A DNA stretch of 64,000 bases from Mesostigma viride (GCA_009746045.1 RPFO01000154.1:1-64000), one strand, 5' to 3'. Shown: positions 34,798 to 46,869, counted from the stretch's first letter. Program-made: numbers and translations. The notes: generated by a model not told the origin, from the sequence alone.

Positions 34798-34965
34798 AGC
34801 CCGCTGGGGGCGTCCACATCTTGTGGTTGATTATCAGGTCCCCGCCCCTCCAGTACACCTTGGGCTTCTGGGGGGGCCTGCTTGTGGCGGAGGTATTCAG
34901 GCCACTGGTCACGTCGCTGCTGCTGCTGAGCGGGGGTCAGGTCGTCGTCCAGCGTCCAGGTGGCA
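34798..34965 (-). pseudogene. LINE (L1-type) ORF1 C-terminal fragment
   Basis: The minus strand encodes LDDDLTPAQQQQRRDQWPEY followed by LRHKQA; then, after a 1-nt frame change in a C run, PKVYWRGGDLIINHKMWTPP and a stop. The D-L-T-P-A-Q motif with a downstream W/F-R-G-D-L phrase is typical of the C-terminal domain of L1-type ORF1 (nucleic-acid chaperone) proteins. Fragments with the same motifs lie at 39062-39348 and 55390-55467. Frameshifted and isolated, so a relic. Confidence 0.7.
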
Positions 34966-35831
34966 GGTGAGGTCGTGCAACTGCTTGCGACGAGAGACCT
35001 GGGGCAGCCTTACTGCATCCACTATTGATTAATTTATTAATTAAATAATTGAATAATTAATTAATTATACACTTGTGCACCTGTTGGGGAGACTGCATTA
35101 ATTATATACTTGTGCACCTGTTGGGGAGACTGCATGTCACGGCTCAGCACTGGAGTAATGTGCACAACGTACAGGAAGAAAGGGCATAGACTGACCCCCT
35201 TTCTCCTTCATGCCAGAGGCATGCCACAGCAGCAATCGGACACGTGCGATAGACGATCCGGCAAGTTCTGTGGGTGCAAGAGGACCCGTGTGAGCATATC
35301 ATAACAAGGAGCCTTGATATCATAACAAGGAGCGCACTTAAGCTGATCATAGCCAGGCATCCGCTTTTTATTATATAATTGATATTAATTAAACTCGTGC
35401 TCCCGTTGGGTACGTCAACAGTATATCGTATAGGTACGTATGGTAAGTTATGTATCGAGGCATCAAGCTGGAGAGCATGCAAGGTGGTGCAGGACCTCAA
35501 GGAGCTAGACGCGGCGGCTGCATGATGAGCAGACTGCTAAGCAGCTAGATTGAGGCCATGGCCTTCTTACTGAGGTGCCCGAGATTGCTGCGCAGACCGG
35601 GCGCCGGGCGGCCACCATTGATCGCCGCGGACGTCGCCCAGCAAGCCATGGGCGCGCGGATCGAGGAGGCCCTAGCTCCCCGTGCACACTTGGGCCGCGA
35701 CCAGCTCAAGTCCCAAGCTGCATGCGGCCTCAACCACCGACGCCATCGCCACCAAGTTCGATCCAGCTAGGAGCTGCTGGATGCCCACTCACAAACTTAG
35801 GAGGCCACTCCGAGCGCGCCGGACCGGTGCG

Positions 35832-36107
<276 letters not shown>

Positions 36108-36203
36108 AGTGCACAGGAGTCATGCAGGTCGTCCATGCAGCGACCATGGGGTGGAGTGCAGAGTCTTGCACTGCCGAAACAAGTCTAGCGCACCTAATCC
36201 TCT

Positions 36204-36416
36204 TTAGGGAGTCAAAGGTGAGCAGCACTGGGCCACTGGCAGGGGAACATTCTTGTCCCGCGAGTGGGGCAGACGGTACCCTCGCAGTGCGATGTCAGTG
36301 ACCTTTGGGCCCGGCCCGGCCCACACGGGGGGTAAGGCCCCATGTAGTGGGTGTAAGGCCGGGAGCGTGCCCGTCAGCTTAGCGTCAAGAGACTCGGCAT
36401 CCTCCCCAAGGTCCAT
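36204..36416 (-). pseudogene. LINE (L1-type) ORF1 RRM-region fragment
   Basis: The minus strand encodes VTDIALRGYRLPHSRDKNVP, matching DIALRGYRLPRSRDKNIPPP of the copy at 39062 and resembling the RRM segment of L1 ORF1 proteins. The rest of the domain is missing. In orientation and order it could be the upstream part of the fragment at 34798-34965, split by inserted sequence that includes the CTG array. Confidence 0.6.
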
Positions 36417-37104
36417 GGGGCCCCGGGGAATAAGCGACGCAGATCGATCACCCGGTCAGCTGCGCCGGTCGCGCTCGGTGGCCCCCTAGTTGGCAGCGTT
36501 GGGCATCCAGCTGACCTGTGGCCGGTTTGGTGGCGCGACGCCGCGATGGCGTCGGTGGTTGAGGCCGCTTGGGAATGGAGCAGGTCGGCCCAATTAAGTG
36601 TGCACGGGGGGCGGGGCCTCCTTCGCGCGGCCGCGCGCCGGGTTCAGTTGGCGGGCTGGGTGGCGATGGTGGCTAGCTGTCTCACTCAGTGCAGCAATTC
36701 AGTCTCGCCGGGCCTGTAAGCTATAGGCCAGGCTGAGGCCTCAACTTGCTTAGCACTGCATGCAGTCTAGCTGCCTAGTATAGCCGCTGGGTCGCACTGA
36801 GCCTTGAGGTCCTGCGGCCACCTTGATTGCTCAGTGCTCTCGCGTCTCGACCAGCTGTTGGCCTGTTGCAGGCGAGTGAGGGTCGGGGTTTGGTGCCTCT
36901 TGATACTATATACTGGTGCCCGGGCCAGCGCGGCTGATTTCTCCTAGCTGCTGCATGGGTGGTAAACAAAGGCTGCAACTACCTGTTGGTGACTTTGGTC
37001 TCGACGTTCGGCGAGACCTTGGCCTCCACCGCATCGAGCATCTTCACGGTTACAAGTGTCCAACAGGCCGGCGCCCAGGTCACATGCTCCTCGAGCAATG
37101 CGCG

Positions 37105-37478
<374 letters not shown>

Positions 37479-37479
37479 C

Positions 37480-39061
37480 TTGCGTGTCATGCGCAAAGCA
37501 TGATGGCATGCCATGCACGGAGTACTATGCTAATCTCATTAGAAAAAATAATTACACAAAAGTTTAAAAATCGTCTGCATCATTCCCCAACCATGCACTA
37601 GATGGGGATGTAATCCTCATCCGAGCTCATCCTCTACTGTAAGGCAGACGAGGCGGTAGTGTAGCGGCTATCCTCTGCGCGCGTATATCGTCCTTCAATA
37701 AATGGCAAGCGTGGGGGCCGCCGCCGCAGCGGCATGGCAACAGCAGCCGGGGCTGCTGGTGCCGCCGCTCCGCATGGGTGCCTCTGCCTGGCGAGTTGGT
37801 ACATGTCGTCGCCGTTCAATTCTGCACGTATACCATTAAGGTGCAGAGAGTGGCCAGACGTTGGTACTAGGAGTCATGGACTCTACCGAGTCTTGGAGCA
37901 ACAGCGCCCCATGCCATGACTTGGTTGAAAGTTTTCGTCATTGCGCTGGGGCGCTGGGCACTATAATGCAGTGGTGCTCAGCGTTCAGCAGTGTGATGAC
38001 CTCGGCACATATTTGTGCCAGTATTATAGCTCCGACCATTCATAGAGATTGAAGTGGCCATGGCCAGGCGAGAAGCGACGACGGGATATCGTCGTTGGGC
38101 ACCATAAGCCGCTGGATATAACTTTCTGCGCTTGCATGGATGAATTCAGGCGATGCCGGCTGGGCGACGGGTTTCCAGGCAGTCCTGGATCCGACGAGGC
38201 GGAATTGCCAGGGCTAGATAGAGAGCAGCGTAGGATAGCATTTGTAGGACATCTTGCTCGCACCAGCCAGGTCGACACCGCCCTTGGTCGATCTGGCCGG
38301 TCCCCAGCGGCTCGGCCAACCAGGGCGGCATATATTTTGACCTGGCCTGGCCCCGAGAACATTCCTAAAAGGGTAGGGAAACATGCCATGACCTATACCC
38401 AGATGTTGCTGGCCGACCTATAGTGGTCCCAGCCCACTAGTTTGAATACCGCATCCCCTCTCTCTCCCTTCTTTGGACTGCCATGCAGGACAAGATCGAA
38501 GCGGTGGCAGAAGATTGTCAAGGCTCACACGCCAGCCCCTGTGGGCAAGCCGCCTCCCCCCAAGAGGAGGAGCCGTTTCAGGTGAGTAGCGTAGTCTGAT
38601 AGGCTTTTCTAGACTAGATATAGCTTAGAGTTAGGTTAGTTCGATTACGCGGCTTCCTCCACTCCACCCATCCATCCTGGAATATGTGCTACATGATCGA
38701 TCTCCCAACGTAGCCGGCATGTTATAATTTAATTTAATTTAATTTAGAGCGAGAGCCGGAGCGGGGTGGAGTAGGAGCCGGAAAGCTCTTTGCCCAAATT
38801 TCGCTTCAGAGCGATTGCATGAGTTTGGGACCGTGGTAATATGACGGCCGAGGCGTCGTAATTGTTGCAATACAGTGTCACAGCCGTAGTAACGGTCGAT
38901 CATACTAGCAGATGCGCATCATTGGAAGAGACGCGCATCAGTTGCAATTAGTCCATGAGTGAATTTGCGGCTCAGACGCAAAATTTCTGAGCTCCGCTGT
39001 CAGCCATGTTCGCGCGCGGCTCGTGGCACGCTTTTACCCGCATGCCCACTGAAACGTACGT
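37480..39061. other. Spacer with unassigned coding-like segments
   Basis: An ORF of 124 codons at 38049-38423 (plus) and a basic segment near 38490-38583 ending at a donor-like GTGAGT could be exons or transposon remains; I cannot identify either. No other feature is supported. Confidence 0.3.
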
Positions 39062-39348
39062 GTGGGGGGCAAAAGTGACATCGCACTGCGAGGGTACCGC
39101 CTGCCCCGGTCGCGGGACAAGAACATTCCCCCGCCAGTGCTGCGACCCTTCGACTCCCCAGAGGATAAGGCAAATTCGGCAGCGCCAAGATCGACCCTGC
39201 ACTCCGCTCCACCGCGGCCCCATCATTGGTTGCTGGACGACGACCTGACTCCCGTGCAGCAGCAGCAGCATCACGAGCTGTGGCCCACCTTCATCCGCCA
39301 CAAGCAATCCCCCGTGAAGCCCTAAGTACATCCACTGGCAGGGCGGGG
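39062..39348 (+). pseudogene. LINE (L1-type) ORF1 fragment, RRM plus C-terminal domain
   Basis: The plus strand reads SDIALRGYRLPRSRDKNIPP, PVLRPFDSPEDKAN, then LLDDDLTPVQQQQHHELWPT and FIRHKQ; after a frame change PKYIHWQGGDL follows and then a stop. The order RRM then DLTP domain is that of L1-type ORF1. It is truncated at both ends and disrupted. It lies about 140 bp before the chromovirus. Confidence 0.72.
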
Positions 39349-39480
39349 ACCTGTAGATTATATAACAGCAAGCTGGTTCCACCATATGTGAGTGAGTAAT
39401 GTGAGCAATGTGACATGCAGGATCGATCCATTATGTCTACACGGCTTGGTTCAGATAAGGTTGCGTGATGTTGATGTATT

Positions 39481-39485
39481 GCTGT
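39481..39485. other. Target-site duplication, left copy (GCTGT)
   Basis: GCTGT just before the left LTR matches GCTGT just after the right LTR (52740-52744). Five bp is the usual Ty3/gypsy duplication length. Confidence 0.9.
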
Positions 39486-40056
39486 TGTTACGCCGCAAGC
39501 CTCGGCCGCCACCTCTACCTCTACCGGTCCTGATACTACCTAAACTAGTGAGGCCGCTTCTATTTACACCCCTAGCGAAAGACGACCGAGACGAACCAGA
39601 TCTCAATGCATTTAGATATGTACTACTGTAATATGCCATAGGCCATTTAATCAAACCCGTTTACTCCAGGAAAAGAGGAAGGAAACACAACTAAACTGCC
39701 GTGACCCAAGCCTATATGTGTTAATTCATTTAACACACGCCGAGTGACCACACAAGGAGTGGAACGTGCATAAATGGTCACCAACGGTCCAACAGGCTCG
39801 GGCCGACCTGGCCCTCGCCTGCAGAAACACAGAAACACAGGCAGGTGCACAGATGCACGCCGGTCCACTACATTCTACAAAAGGATAAGGACCACTAATA
39901 TAGTACGCGGCGCGGCGCCCAAAGGCACCCAATATACCACAGTACTGTTACGGGGACAATCATGTCCAAACTAGAACTGCACGTAACCTAGGAACAACCG
40001 AGGCCAAGGACCTAATTTACGTCCGTAACTACAACGAATTGTTACGCGACGTAACA
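39486..40056 (-). repeat. 3' LTR of the chromovirus (571 bp)
   Basis: It matches 52162-52739 and begins TGTTACGCC and ends CGACGTAACA on the plus strand. It lacks 4 bp (ACTG context) and 3 bp (CTA) present in the other LTR. Confidence 0.95.
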
Positions 40057-40066
40057 CCTCCCCCCC
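40057..40066 (-). other. Polypurine tract
   Basis: In the minus-strand sense GGGGGGGAGG directly abuts the 3' LTR, the expected plus-strand primer position. Confidence 0.8.
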
Positions 40067-40428
40067 ACAAAAGGTAGGGAGCCCTCTCCCTACGCAGAGA
40101 GGAGGGAACCAAAGGGGTAGGAAAAACCTAATGCACCCAGCACATACCAACACAATCGATAGACCATCCCAGATACAAAGCACCAATAGTTCACACGGTC
40201 TCCACCACCACGCCGGGTGGTGTAGGGTTAGCCAGCACCAAGCCTGGTGGGAGGTTCCCCTAACTGCCTGGAACGGAGTCCTGGCCGGGGGGACGGCACT
40301 GGGCAGGACACACAGAGTAAACACATCAGCGCTAAGGACCAAGAACAGCCAACCAACTGGCCAGAATATGAGGGCGACTCTATATACCGGAGGGACAACA
40401 CCCTCAGGTCGGGCCTAAGGCCCTCTAT

Positions 40429-41217
40429 CTAGTGGCCATCCGTCTGATAAGTGCCACGAGAGGCCAGCAGGACCTCCAGGTAGGCCTGGTAGTGGGCCAC
40501 ATCCTCGACATTGTCATGCCTATCTACAGTGAGGAAAACATCGGCCCACACGCCGTCAGGAAAGAGGCCCAGGAAGGCCCAGTAATACCTATGCTGCGTG
40601 AGGACGACCTGGCCACGGGCCCAGTCCAGAAAGCCACAGGCAAAGAGGCGAAGGAAAGGCTCTACCGCGATCAGGCAAAGGGCCCGCAGGAGGAGGCGAT
40701 GGTACCGGATCCGAGGGCGCATACCCGTCGGGAAGAACAGGTCCACCAGGGGCTCCACGTTGGACGGCCACAACCGGATGTGCCGAACCTCGCGGGAGCG
40801 CCACCGACGAACACACTGTCGCGACCCGAATGTCTCTAGGTAGTCGCTGGCCCGAGGAGGAGGGTGACCGCGGGAGTCTAGACCCTGGCCCGGGATAGGC
40901 GCCGGGCGACGGGCATCCCACTCAAGGATGGGCTGGAGGACCGTAGTGTACGCCGCACCCGGCACCGCAGGAAACTCTACTGTAAGGGCATCCGAAGCCA
41001 TAATGCCCAGAGGTGGAGGGTAAGCCCACTGGAACCCACCGTAGGTGTCCAAGTCGTTGTGGCGCCTAGCCCAGCGATACAGAACGCGCCGGACCAGGAT
41101 CTCACCCTCGAACACCGGATCAGCTAAAATAACCATGTCGAAGGGAGGCCGATCAGTCTCAATGGGTAGGCCACGATCCCGAGGCGCCCGACACACCTGG
41201 GAGAACCCGTAGGACAT
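40429..41217 (-). CDS. Chromovirus 3' accessory ORF C, 262 residues
   Basis: Its ATG overlaps the end of ORF B by 94 nt. The product is rich in Arg, Leu, Trp and Tyr (for example VRRWRSREVRHIRLWP and HRYYWAFLGLFPDGVWADVF) and looks folded, unlike ORF B. No protease, polymerase, integrase or envelope motif was recognised. It is in the same frame as ORF A. It ends 373 bp before the 3' LTR, so it belongs to the element by position. Confidence 0.6.
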   Translation of the reverse strand: MSYGFSQVCRAPRDRGLPIETDRPPFDMVILADPVFEGEILVRRVLYRWARRHNDLDTYGGFQWAYPPPLGIMASDALTVEFPAVPGAAYTTVLQPILEWDARRPAPIPGQGLDSRGHPPPRASDYLETFGSRQCVRRWRSREVRHIRLWPSNVEPLVDLFFPTGMRPRIRYHRLLLRALCLIAVEPFLRLFACGFLDWARGQVVLTQHRYYWAFLGLFPDGVWADVFLTVDRHDNVEDVAHYQAYLEVLLASRGTYQTDGH

Positions 41218-42548
41218 GGGGAGATGGCAAGCTCAGCAGAGGCGCGCGGCAGGTCACACTGTCGGCAGGCGAGTGCGGACATACCATACCCAGGAATGGG
41301 CGTGTCGCGCGACTCCGGCGTCGCATGCACCACAGAAGGGGCCCTGTCCCGATCACCCTGGGACAACTCCCGGAGGGAATCGGCAGCGCGGGTGACGCGA
41401 GGATCCTGACCGGTGGACCGAACAACCGCGGCCAATGACCGCGAGGCCGAAGGAGCAGGGACCGAAGCAGGGGCCGACGCAGGGGCAGGAGCCGACACCG
41501 ACGCAGGGGGCACTGGTAAAACAGGAGGTCGCGCCGGACCCGAAGCCAGAGAGGGCCGTGACGGACCCGCCATCGACGCAGGCGCGCCGGTCTCCGTTGC
41601 CGGTGCACCCTCAGGCCACATATTGAAGATAGGGCCCGTAGGGACAGGCAGCCCGGCATAAGATTGGTTACCATCCAAGCTCCAGTCGGGCACCGGGATC
41701 CTCTGCGGGGGACCACCCTCCCAAAGCCTGGGATGATCGCCCGTGTCGCTGAAGAAACCACGAACTGGCTGTGAGGGCGCAGCGGACGGCCCAGAGGGGG
41801 CGACGGCGGGCACAGCCGAAGGGGCTGAAGACTCGCGCCGAGGCGCGGGAACGTCGGCCGCAGGCACGGAGGCAACCGGAGGTGTCGGAGCCGCAGCAAC
41901 CGAAGGGGTAGGGGGCGCCGGCGAAACCACAGGTGCCGAAGCAACCAAAGGGGTAGGGGGCGCGGACACCACAGACACCCCACCTGGCGTGGCCGGAGTC
42001 TGCGCTTGGGCCGCCAGGAAGGCCCCGAACGCCGTGGTCAGGGACTGGATCTGAGCCTGCATAGCCGAGACCGTCGCCGAAAGAGGATCAGGCAAACCCG
42101 AAGGGGTAGGCTCTACTGCAACATCCCGGGTCGACCGAGGGGACGACGGGACCGGAGAGGGAGGAACAGACGCCGAGGAGGCGGACGCAGCGCTCGAGGC
42201 AGAATAATCTGGCGTATAATGTACCTCGGCTGGGGCGCCCGAAGGGGCAGGACCACTAACCGCTAGTTCCGCCGACTGATCAGCTATCTCCATGAATTCT
42301 ACGGCCCGTAAAAGGTCACAGGGGTTCTCATCTACCTCAGCATCACCCTCAGCCGGAAGCCAAGGGAACACCTCCCGTAGGCAGGTACGGCCCACAGGGT
42401 AGAGAGGTAGGAGAACACACGGCAGCACCGGAGAACCGCATCTATCTGTCCCAGGCGGGACAGCTGGAACCACACCCCAACAAACAGTGTCCGGCATCGT
42501 CGAACCCGTGCAGGACAAGCTGGTGCGGCTCATCAGGGGAAGGACCAT
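41124..42548 (-). CDS. Chromovirus 3' accessory ORF B, Pro/Ala/Ser-rich, 474 residues
   Basis: It is a long open frame of low complexity dominated by Pro, Ala, Ser and Val, with repeats such as APPTPLVASAPVVSPAPPTP. It overlaps ORF A upstream by 107 nt and ORF C downstream by 94 nt. Its frame is +1 relative to A and C, so A, B and C may be one original reading frame carrying two compensating shifts, or three overlapping genes. Function unknown. Confidence 0.55.
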   Translation of the reverse strand: MVLPLMSRTSLSCTGSTMPDTVCWGVVPAVPPGTDRCGSPVLPCVLLPLYPVGRTCLREVFPWLPAEGDAEVDENPCDLLRAVEFMEIADQSAELAVSGPAPSGAPAEVHYTPDYSASSAASASSASVPPSPVPSSPRSTRDVAVEPTPSGLPDPLSATVSAMQAQIQSLTTAFGAFLAAQAQTPATPGGVSVVSAPPTPLVASAPVVSPAPPTPSVAAAPTPPVASVPAADVPAPRRESSAPSAVPAVAPSGPSAAPSQPVRGFFSDTGDHPRLWEGGPPQRIPVPDWSLDGNQSYAGLPVPTGPIFNMWPEGAPATETGAPASMAGPSRPSLASGPARPPVLPVPPASVSAPAPASAPASVPAPSASRSLAAVVRSTGQDPRVTRAADSLRELSQGDRDRAPSVVHATPESRDTPIPGYGMSALACRQCDLPRASAELAISPCPTGSPRCVGRLGIVAYPLRLIGLPSTWLF

Positions 42549-42738
42549 ACCACGTGACCCCGAAGAGGGCCGCCCTGACTAAGCTCGCATGTTGGGCCTG
42601 AAGGGCCGGCTGCACAACGCCACCCGGGTAACTTGATCGCGACACCCAGCGGCCCGGAAGGGCCTCGAAATACAGCTCAGGGTCCGGTGGGGGCGGGGAC
42701 GGCAGCGAGCTCTCAGCCGGAGGGGTAGGCTCTGACAT
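42442..42738 (-). CDS. Chromovirus 3' accessory ORF A, 98 residues
   Basis: It starts at ATG (MSEPTPPAESSLPSPPPPDP) 77 nt after the pol stop. After the Pro-rich start comes a folded-looking stretch, LYFEALPGRWVSRSSYPGG and LFGVTWYGPSPDEPHQLVLH. There is no recognised domain. It overlaps ORF B. Confidence 0.5.
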   Translation of the reverse strand: MSEPTPPAESSLPSPPPPDPELYFEALPGRWVSRSSYPGGVVQPALQAQHASLVRAALFGVTWYGPSPDEPHQLVLHGFDDAGHCLLGCGSSCPAWDR

Positions 42739-42814
42739 GACGGCTGCGGAGGGGAGGGGACAACCAACCATCCGTCGACAGCAGACATAACATAAGAGAG
42801 GAGAAGGTCTACAA

Positions 42815-44701
42815 CTAGAGCTTATGCAGGGTTTTATATTCCTGCAGCAGGCGACTACACCCATCTAGCTCACTCTCCGTATACCAGACCTTATCTACTT
42901 CACTACGAGCATACATCCACTTCACTTTATACTGACGCTGGGTACCGCGGCCCTTTTTGATATCTCTATGGGCCACGATGCTTTCTACTTCGTCTTCTAC
43001 TTCCCCAGTGTCAGGGTTATGCTCTAAAGGGGCAGGCGCTAACTCCCTGCCAGCGAACGTACTAGGATGGTACAGTTTAAGCTGGCTCCTATGGAAGGTG
43101 TTTGAATGCGTTTGCCAAGAGGTAGGGATATCGACTTTATATAAGAAATTTCCTACCCTAGACAACACATGGAAGGGTCCTAAGAAGGCGGGCCTAAGTT
43201 TGACCTTCAGTTCTGCTTCAAACTTATGAGCAAAACGGCCAACACGGGGGCCTTCTACTAATACTAGATCTCCTATTTCTATCTCAGGTGCTCGTCTATC
43301 TAAGGAGGCACGCAACCTAGCAAGGTACTTAGCCTGAGCTTTTTGGTACCCTGAGATCGCGTGGTCATGAGCAGTTTTCATTCTATCTAGTAAGGACTGT
43401 ACACCTTCTACAGTATCTCGGGACACATCATCCTTGTCCCGTAGAGGACTAGCTAAGAGAGAGGTAGGGGTAAGGGGCTGTCTACCAGTATCTAAGAAGA
43501 AGGGCGTATATCCATGCGCAGCTTGGGGACAATTGTTGAGGGAGAACTCTACCAAACATAAATAATCCTCCCAATCACTACCCGAGCCATTAACATAGTG
43601 CCTAAGCGCTTCTTCTACTACCCTATTAAGACGCTCTACTAAATGAGAGGAGGAGGAGTGGTAGGCAGTACCGTAGGTAACCTTGGTACCGATGGCAGCG
43701 AAAAACTGCTGCCAAAAATCTGAGGTAAATAATTTATCCTTATCACTAATAAACTGCCTACTCAATCCATGATATCTATATACATTATTGAGGTATAGGC
43801 GTGCGCAATCACGTGCGGTGAGTTCTAAAGGACACGGCACAAGATGGCACATACGAGTAAAACGATCTATGAACACAAGGATTTGGGCATTGCCCCTATC
43901 ATTCTTTCTAAAAGGTCCTACAAAATCCATCATGATAGAATCCCAAGGCATGATGGGGTCAGGCAAGGTCCTAGGTTCTGCTATCTGTCCTACATTATTG
44001 GGTTTCATTTCCTGGCAAGATTGACAAGTTCTAACATACTCATCTACATCCTTATAAAGGGAAGGCCAGTAATAAGAGCGGGCTACTAGGTCCCGTACCC
44101 GTTTACCACCCTGATGAGCAGCTAAGTCATGCAACTCAAAGAGCAAGGAGGAGCGACAGATAGGAGGGACATACAGGCGCCATTGAGGGGGAGAATCTGC
44201 TATCTGCACATATAAAAACCCACCTACAAATTTACAAGGGTGCTTGCCTAATTGTTGGGGATGTGCAGCAATGGCAGCTAATGCTTCCGGCTCAGTGGCC
44301 GTAAATCTACTAATAAGGCGTTCAAGATCAGAGGTAGGCATCGCTACAGAAGTATCCAGAACAGGTTTAAAGAGATCTCCTACCGCCTTGCCAAAGAGAA
44401 GGGGAGGTCCTAGAGGGACTACGTTTTCATAAGACTTCCCTGACCTAGTCGCTATATGGCTAAGCGGTATAGAAATTTTATTTTTCCCCTCCCCCCCCAC
44501 CGAGGCTACGGGAAGGGCCTCACACGGGAGAGAGAGTCCTACGTGAGAAAGGAGATCAGGCATGCGAACAGCTGTATGAAAGAGGTAGGCATAGGATTCA
44601 TCATCAGGTAGTTCACCATACGGGGTTACACCCATAGTAGTAGGAACTAGAGTACTTAGTATTGAGAACATCAAGGTCCTCGAAAAAGGAGTAATCTGCA
44701 C
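42815..44701 (-). pseudogene. pol: pol 3' part: integrase, GPY/F module and chromodomain
   Basis: The integrase zinc-binding HHCC region (HDLAAHQGGKRVRDLVARSY through CQSCQEMK) is followed by the DDE core: D in MMDFVGPF, D in FISDKDKLF and E in HLVERLNRVVEEAL. A GPY/F-like module (RPAFLGPFHVLSRVGNFLYK) and a C-terminal chromodomain (VESIVAHRDIKKGRG, YKVKWMYARSEVDKVWYTES) follow. The chromodomain places the element among the chromoviruses, which target it to chromatin. The frame is +1 relative to the RNase H segment, with the switch inside 44613-44701. Confidence 0.9.
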
Positions 44702-45724
44702 GACGGGAGAGTGCGTCTGGTACTATGTTATCTACACCCTTAACATACTGAAGTTTAAAAGGGGAGAACTGTGCTAAAAACTCCATCCAGCGCGCTTGAC
44801 GAGGGGTAAGGTTGGGTTGTGAGAGAAGATGGGTAAGAGGGCGGTGATCTGTCTGGATAACTAATCTATAAGGATCAAGCTCACAGGGTTCATTCAGACA
44901 AACATCAAATTGAGCACCTTTAAGGAAGTGCTGCCACGCGTGGCAACAATACACCACAGCTAATAGTTCTTGCTGGTGTACGGGATAGTTACGCTCCGCA
45001 GGAAGCATTGTCCTAGAGATATACTCAATTGGCTGTAAGCCCTGACCCTGATCCTGGAGAAGGACGCCCCCTATAGCTACCTTGCTAGCATCTGTAGCTA
45101 CAACAAAGGGTTTAGTAGTATCCGGTAGGATGAGTACGGGAGGGGAGAGGAGTAGGGATTTTAGACACTGAAAAGCCGACTGACATTCACTACTCCAAAC
45201 AAAGGGGATATCCTTCTTTAATAGATGATTAATAGGGGCTGCTATAGTTGCGAAACGCGGGATAAAACGCCTATAGTAAGAAGCAATTCCTAGGAAACTA
45301 CGTACACCTTTAACGTCGGTAGGGGTAGGCCATTCCTGAATTGACTTAGTCTTGTCTGGGTCGGTAGCAACCCCGGCATCTGACAGAACGTGCCCTAAGA
45401 AGGGGACACTTCTACCAGAGCGAACTTTAGCACGGCGCGCCCATAAAGAATTTTCAGCCATGATTTCTAGTACTTTCTTTAAATCACGTAGGTGCGTTTC
45501 AAAATCAGGAGAATAAATAAGGATATCATCTAAGTAAGCTTGAGCACAAGAACGGTCATGCTCAGATAAGGAAACAGAGGAGAAGGAAGGATCCTTTAAA
45601 TCAGAGGACACTTGAGGAAGGTGGGAATTTCCCATAACAGGTCTAAGCACTTCATTCATTAACATTTGGAAAGAGGCAGGAGAGTTACAGAGTCCCATAG
45701 CCGCTACTCTAAACTGATAGTGCC
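44613..45724 (-). pseudogene. pol: pol middle part: reverse transcriptase palm/thumb and RNase H
   Basis: It begins GHYQFRVAAMGLCNSPASFQ right after the nested element, carries the catalytic YLDD (AYLDDILIYS), the thumb (PFLGHVLSDAGV, GIASYYRRFIPRF) and RNase H (VVATDASKVAIGGVLLQ, TDHRPLTHLL, DNIVPDALSRR). About 30 residues not usual in the family (from PVMGNSHLPQ to DRSCAQ) separate the LMNEV motif from YLDD. The frame is lost at about 44613-44701, before the integrase. Confidence 0.9.
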
Positions 45725-45725
45725 C

Positions 45726-46765
45726 TGTCACGTCCGTGATCATTTACGTCCGTGCACTCAAGAAGTTACGCGGTTGCCGTAATCGGAATCGTTACCGACG
45801 TTTGGTTGGTTCCGATTCAGTAGGCCGCAGGCTTTGTTCCTTGGGCCGGTGTGGAGCGCCGCGCCGGAAAGGCCTGAATTTCTAGAGTGACAGTCTTAGG
45901 TGACCTGACTTAGGTTCAGGCACAAGACTTTGGGGCGCAAAGCCTTGGTGGCTTGCGCAATATTCCGGTGCGTGGCATTTGGCAGTTACGAATCTTTTGT
46001 ATTGTCCAGACGGAATGATGTTCAGTCCATCGGACAAAGTTAGATACGCAGATCGTAGTGTGCGGTGTGCTGGCTCGCACGTGGCTGTCGAACAGACTTG
46101 CTAAGCATTTTGCTGGCAGTCTAACTGCACGTCAGGCGGCTTGCTGGCAAATGCGACAGCGCATGGATGCCGGGATTTTTGGAGGTATTTAGGAGCACGG
46201 CAGCGGCCATGGTGGTCGTTGTTCGCTCGTTACTCTCCCTCACAACTTGGTGTTGTCGTCAAGGGGTTTAATAGTGGAACAATCCGGAGCAGCCCCCGAG
46301 AGTGGTTGCAATGAGTAATTGTCATGAGATTGGTTGACGGAAGTGATAACTGTTTGGTTTCGTCAAGATGATGTGTGTATTGTGGGCGAGACTCGGGAAG
46401 GAACCCGGTCGTCGTTGGCCAGTGAGCCATAGCTGGGGTAAGCGGGATAGGTAGACAGGATAGGGGGCGCTAAAGGACACTGCCAGCCGTAAGCCAAGCG
46501 GAGCAGTGTGGCGTCACCCGAGGCCTGCTAGGTTATCAAGAACCGCTTAGCCTTATTTGGACAGTGACGCACAAGTACGACATTATACGACTAGACAACA
46601 CTTGTATTCTTGTCGATGTCTTTTGAAATTAAATGTGAATGGTTTGGTTGCTTTCCAAATATATAAAGCATCATGGTTTTATTCTACACCTGGCTGGCTA
46701 CGGAATTGCCTGTCATGAGGTCGGCGGCCAAGTATGTCCGTGACCTGCATCTCACACTGGATTTT
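45726..46765. repeat. Nested element, terminal direct repeat copy 1
   Basis: It starts TGTCACGTCCGTGATC and ends CACACTGGATTTT. It contains a TATATAAAGCATC phrase near its end, a possible TATA box. Confidence 0.93.
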
Positions 46766-46869
46766 AACGAGCGAACAACCCTTGGCGGGTTCAGTTCGGC
46801 CAGCCCGAGCCGGAGGTATACCCAAGGTGCTTGCAGGGTCGAGCACTTGGAAGAGGATTAAGCTTATCC

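Noticed and set aside
40429-41217. Envelope gene in the chromovirus
   Set aside because: No signal peptide, glycosylation-rich ectodomain or fusion/anchor segment is recognisable in ORF C or its neighbours.
41224-42266. Plus-strand Ala/Gly/Arg-rich ORFs
   Set aside because: Antisense of the Pro/Ala-rich accessory ORF B.
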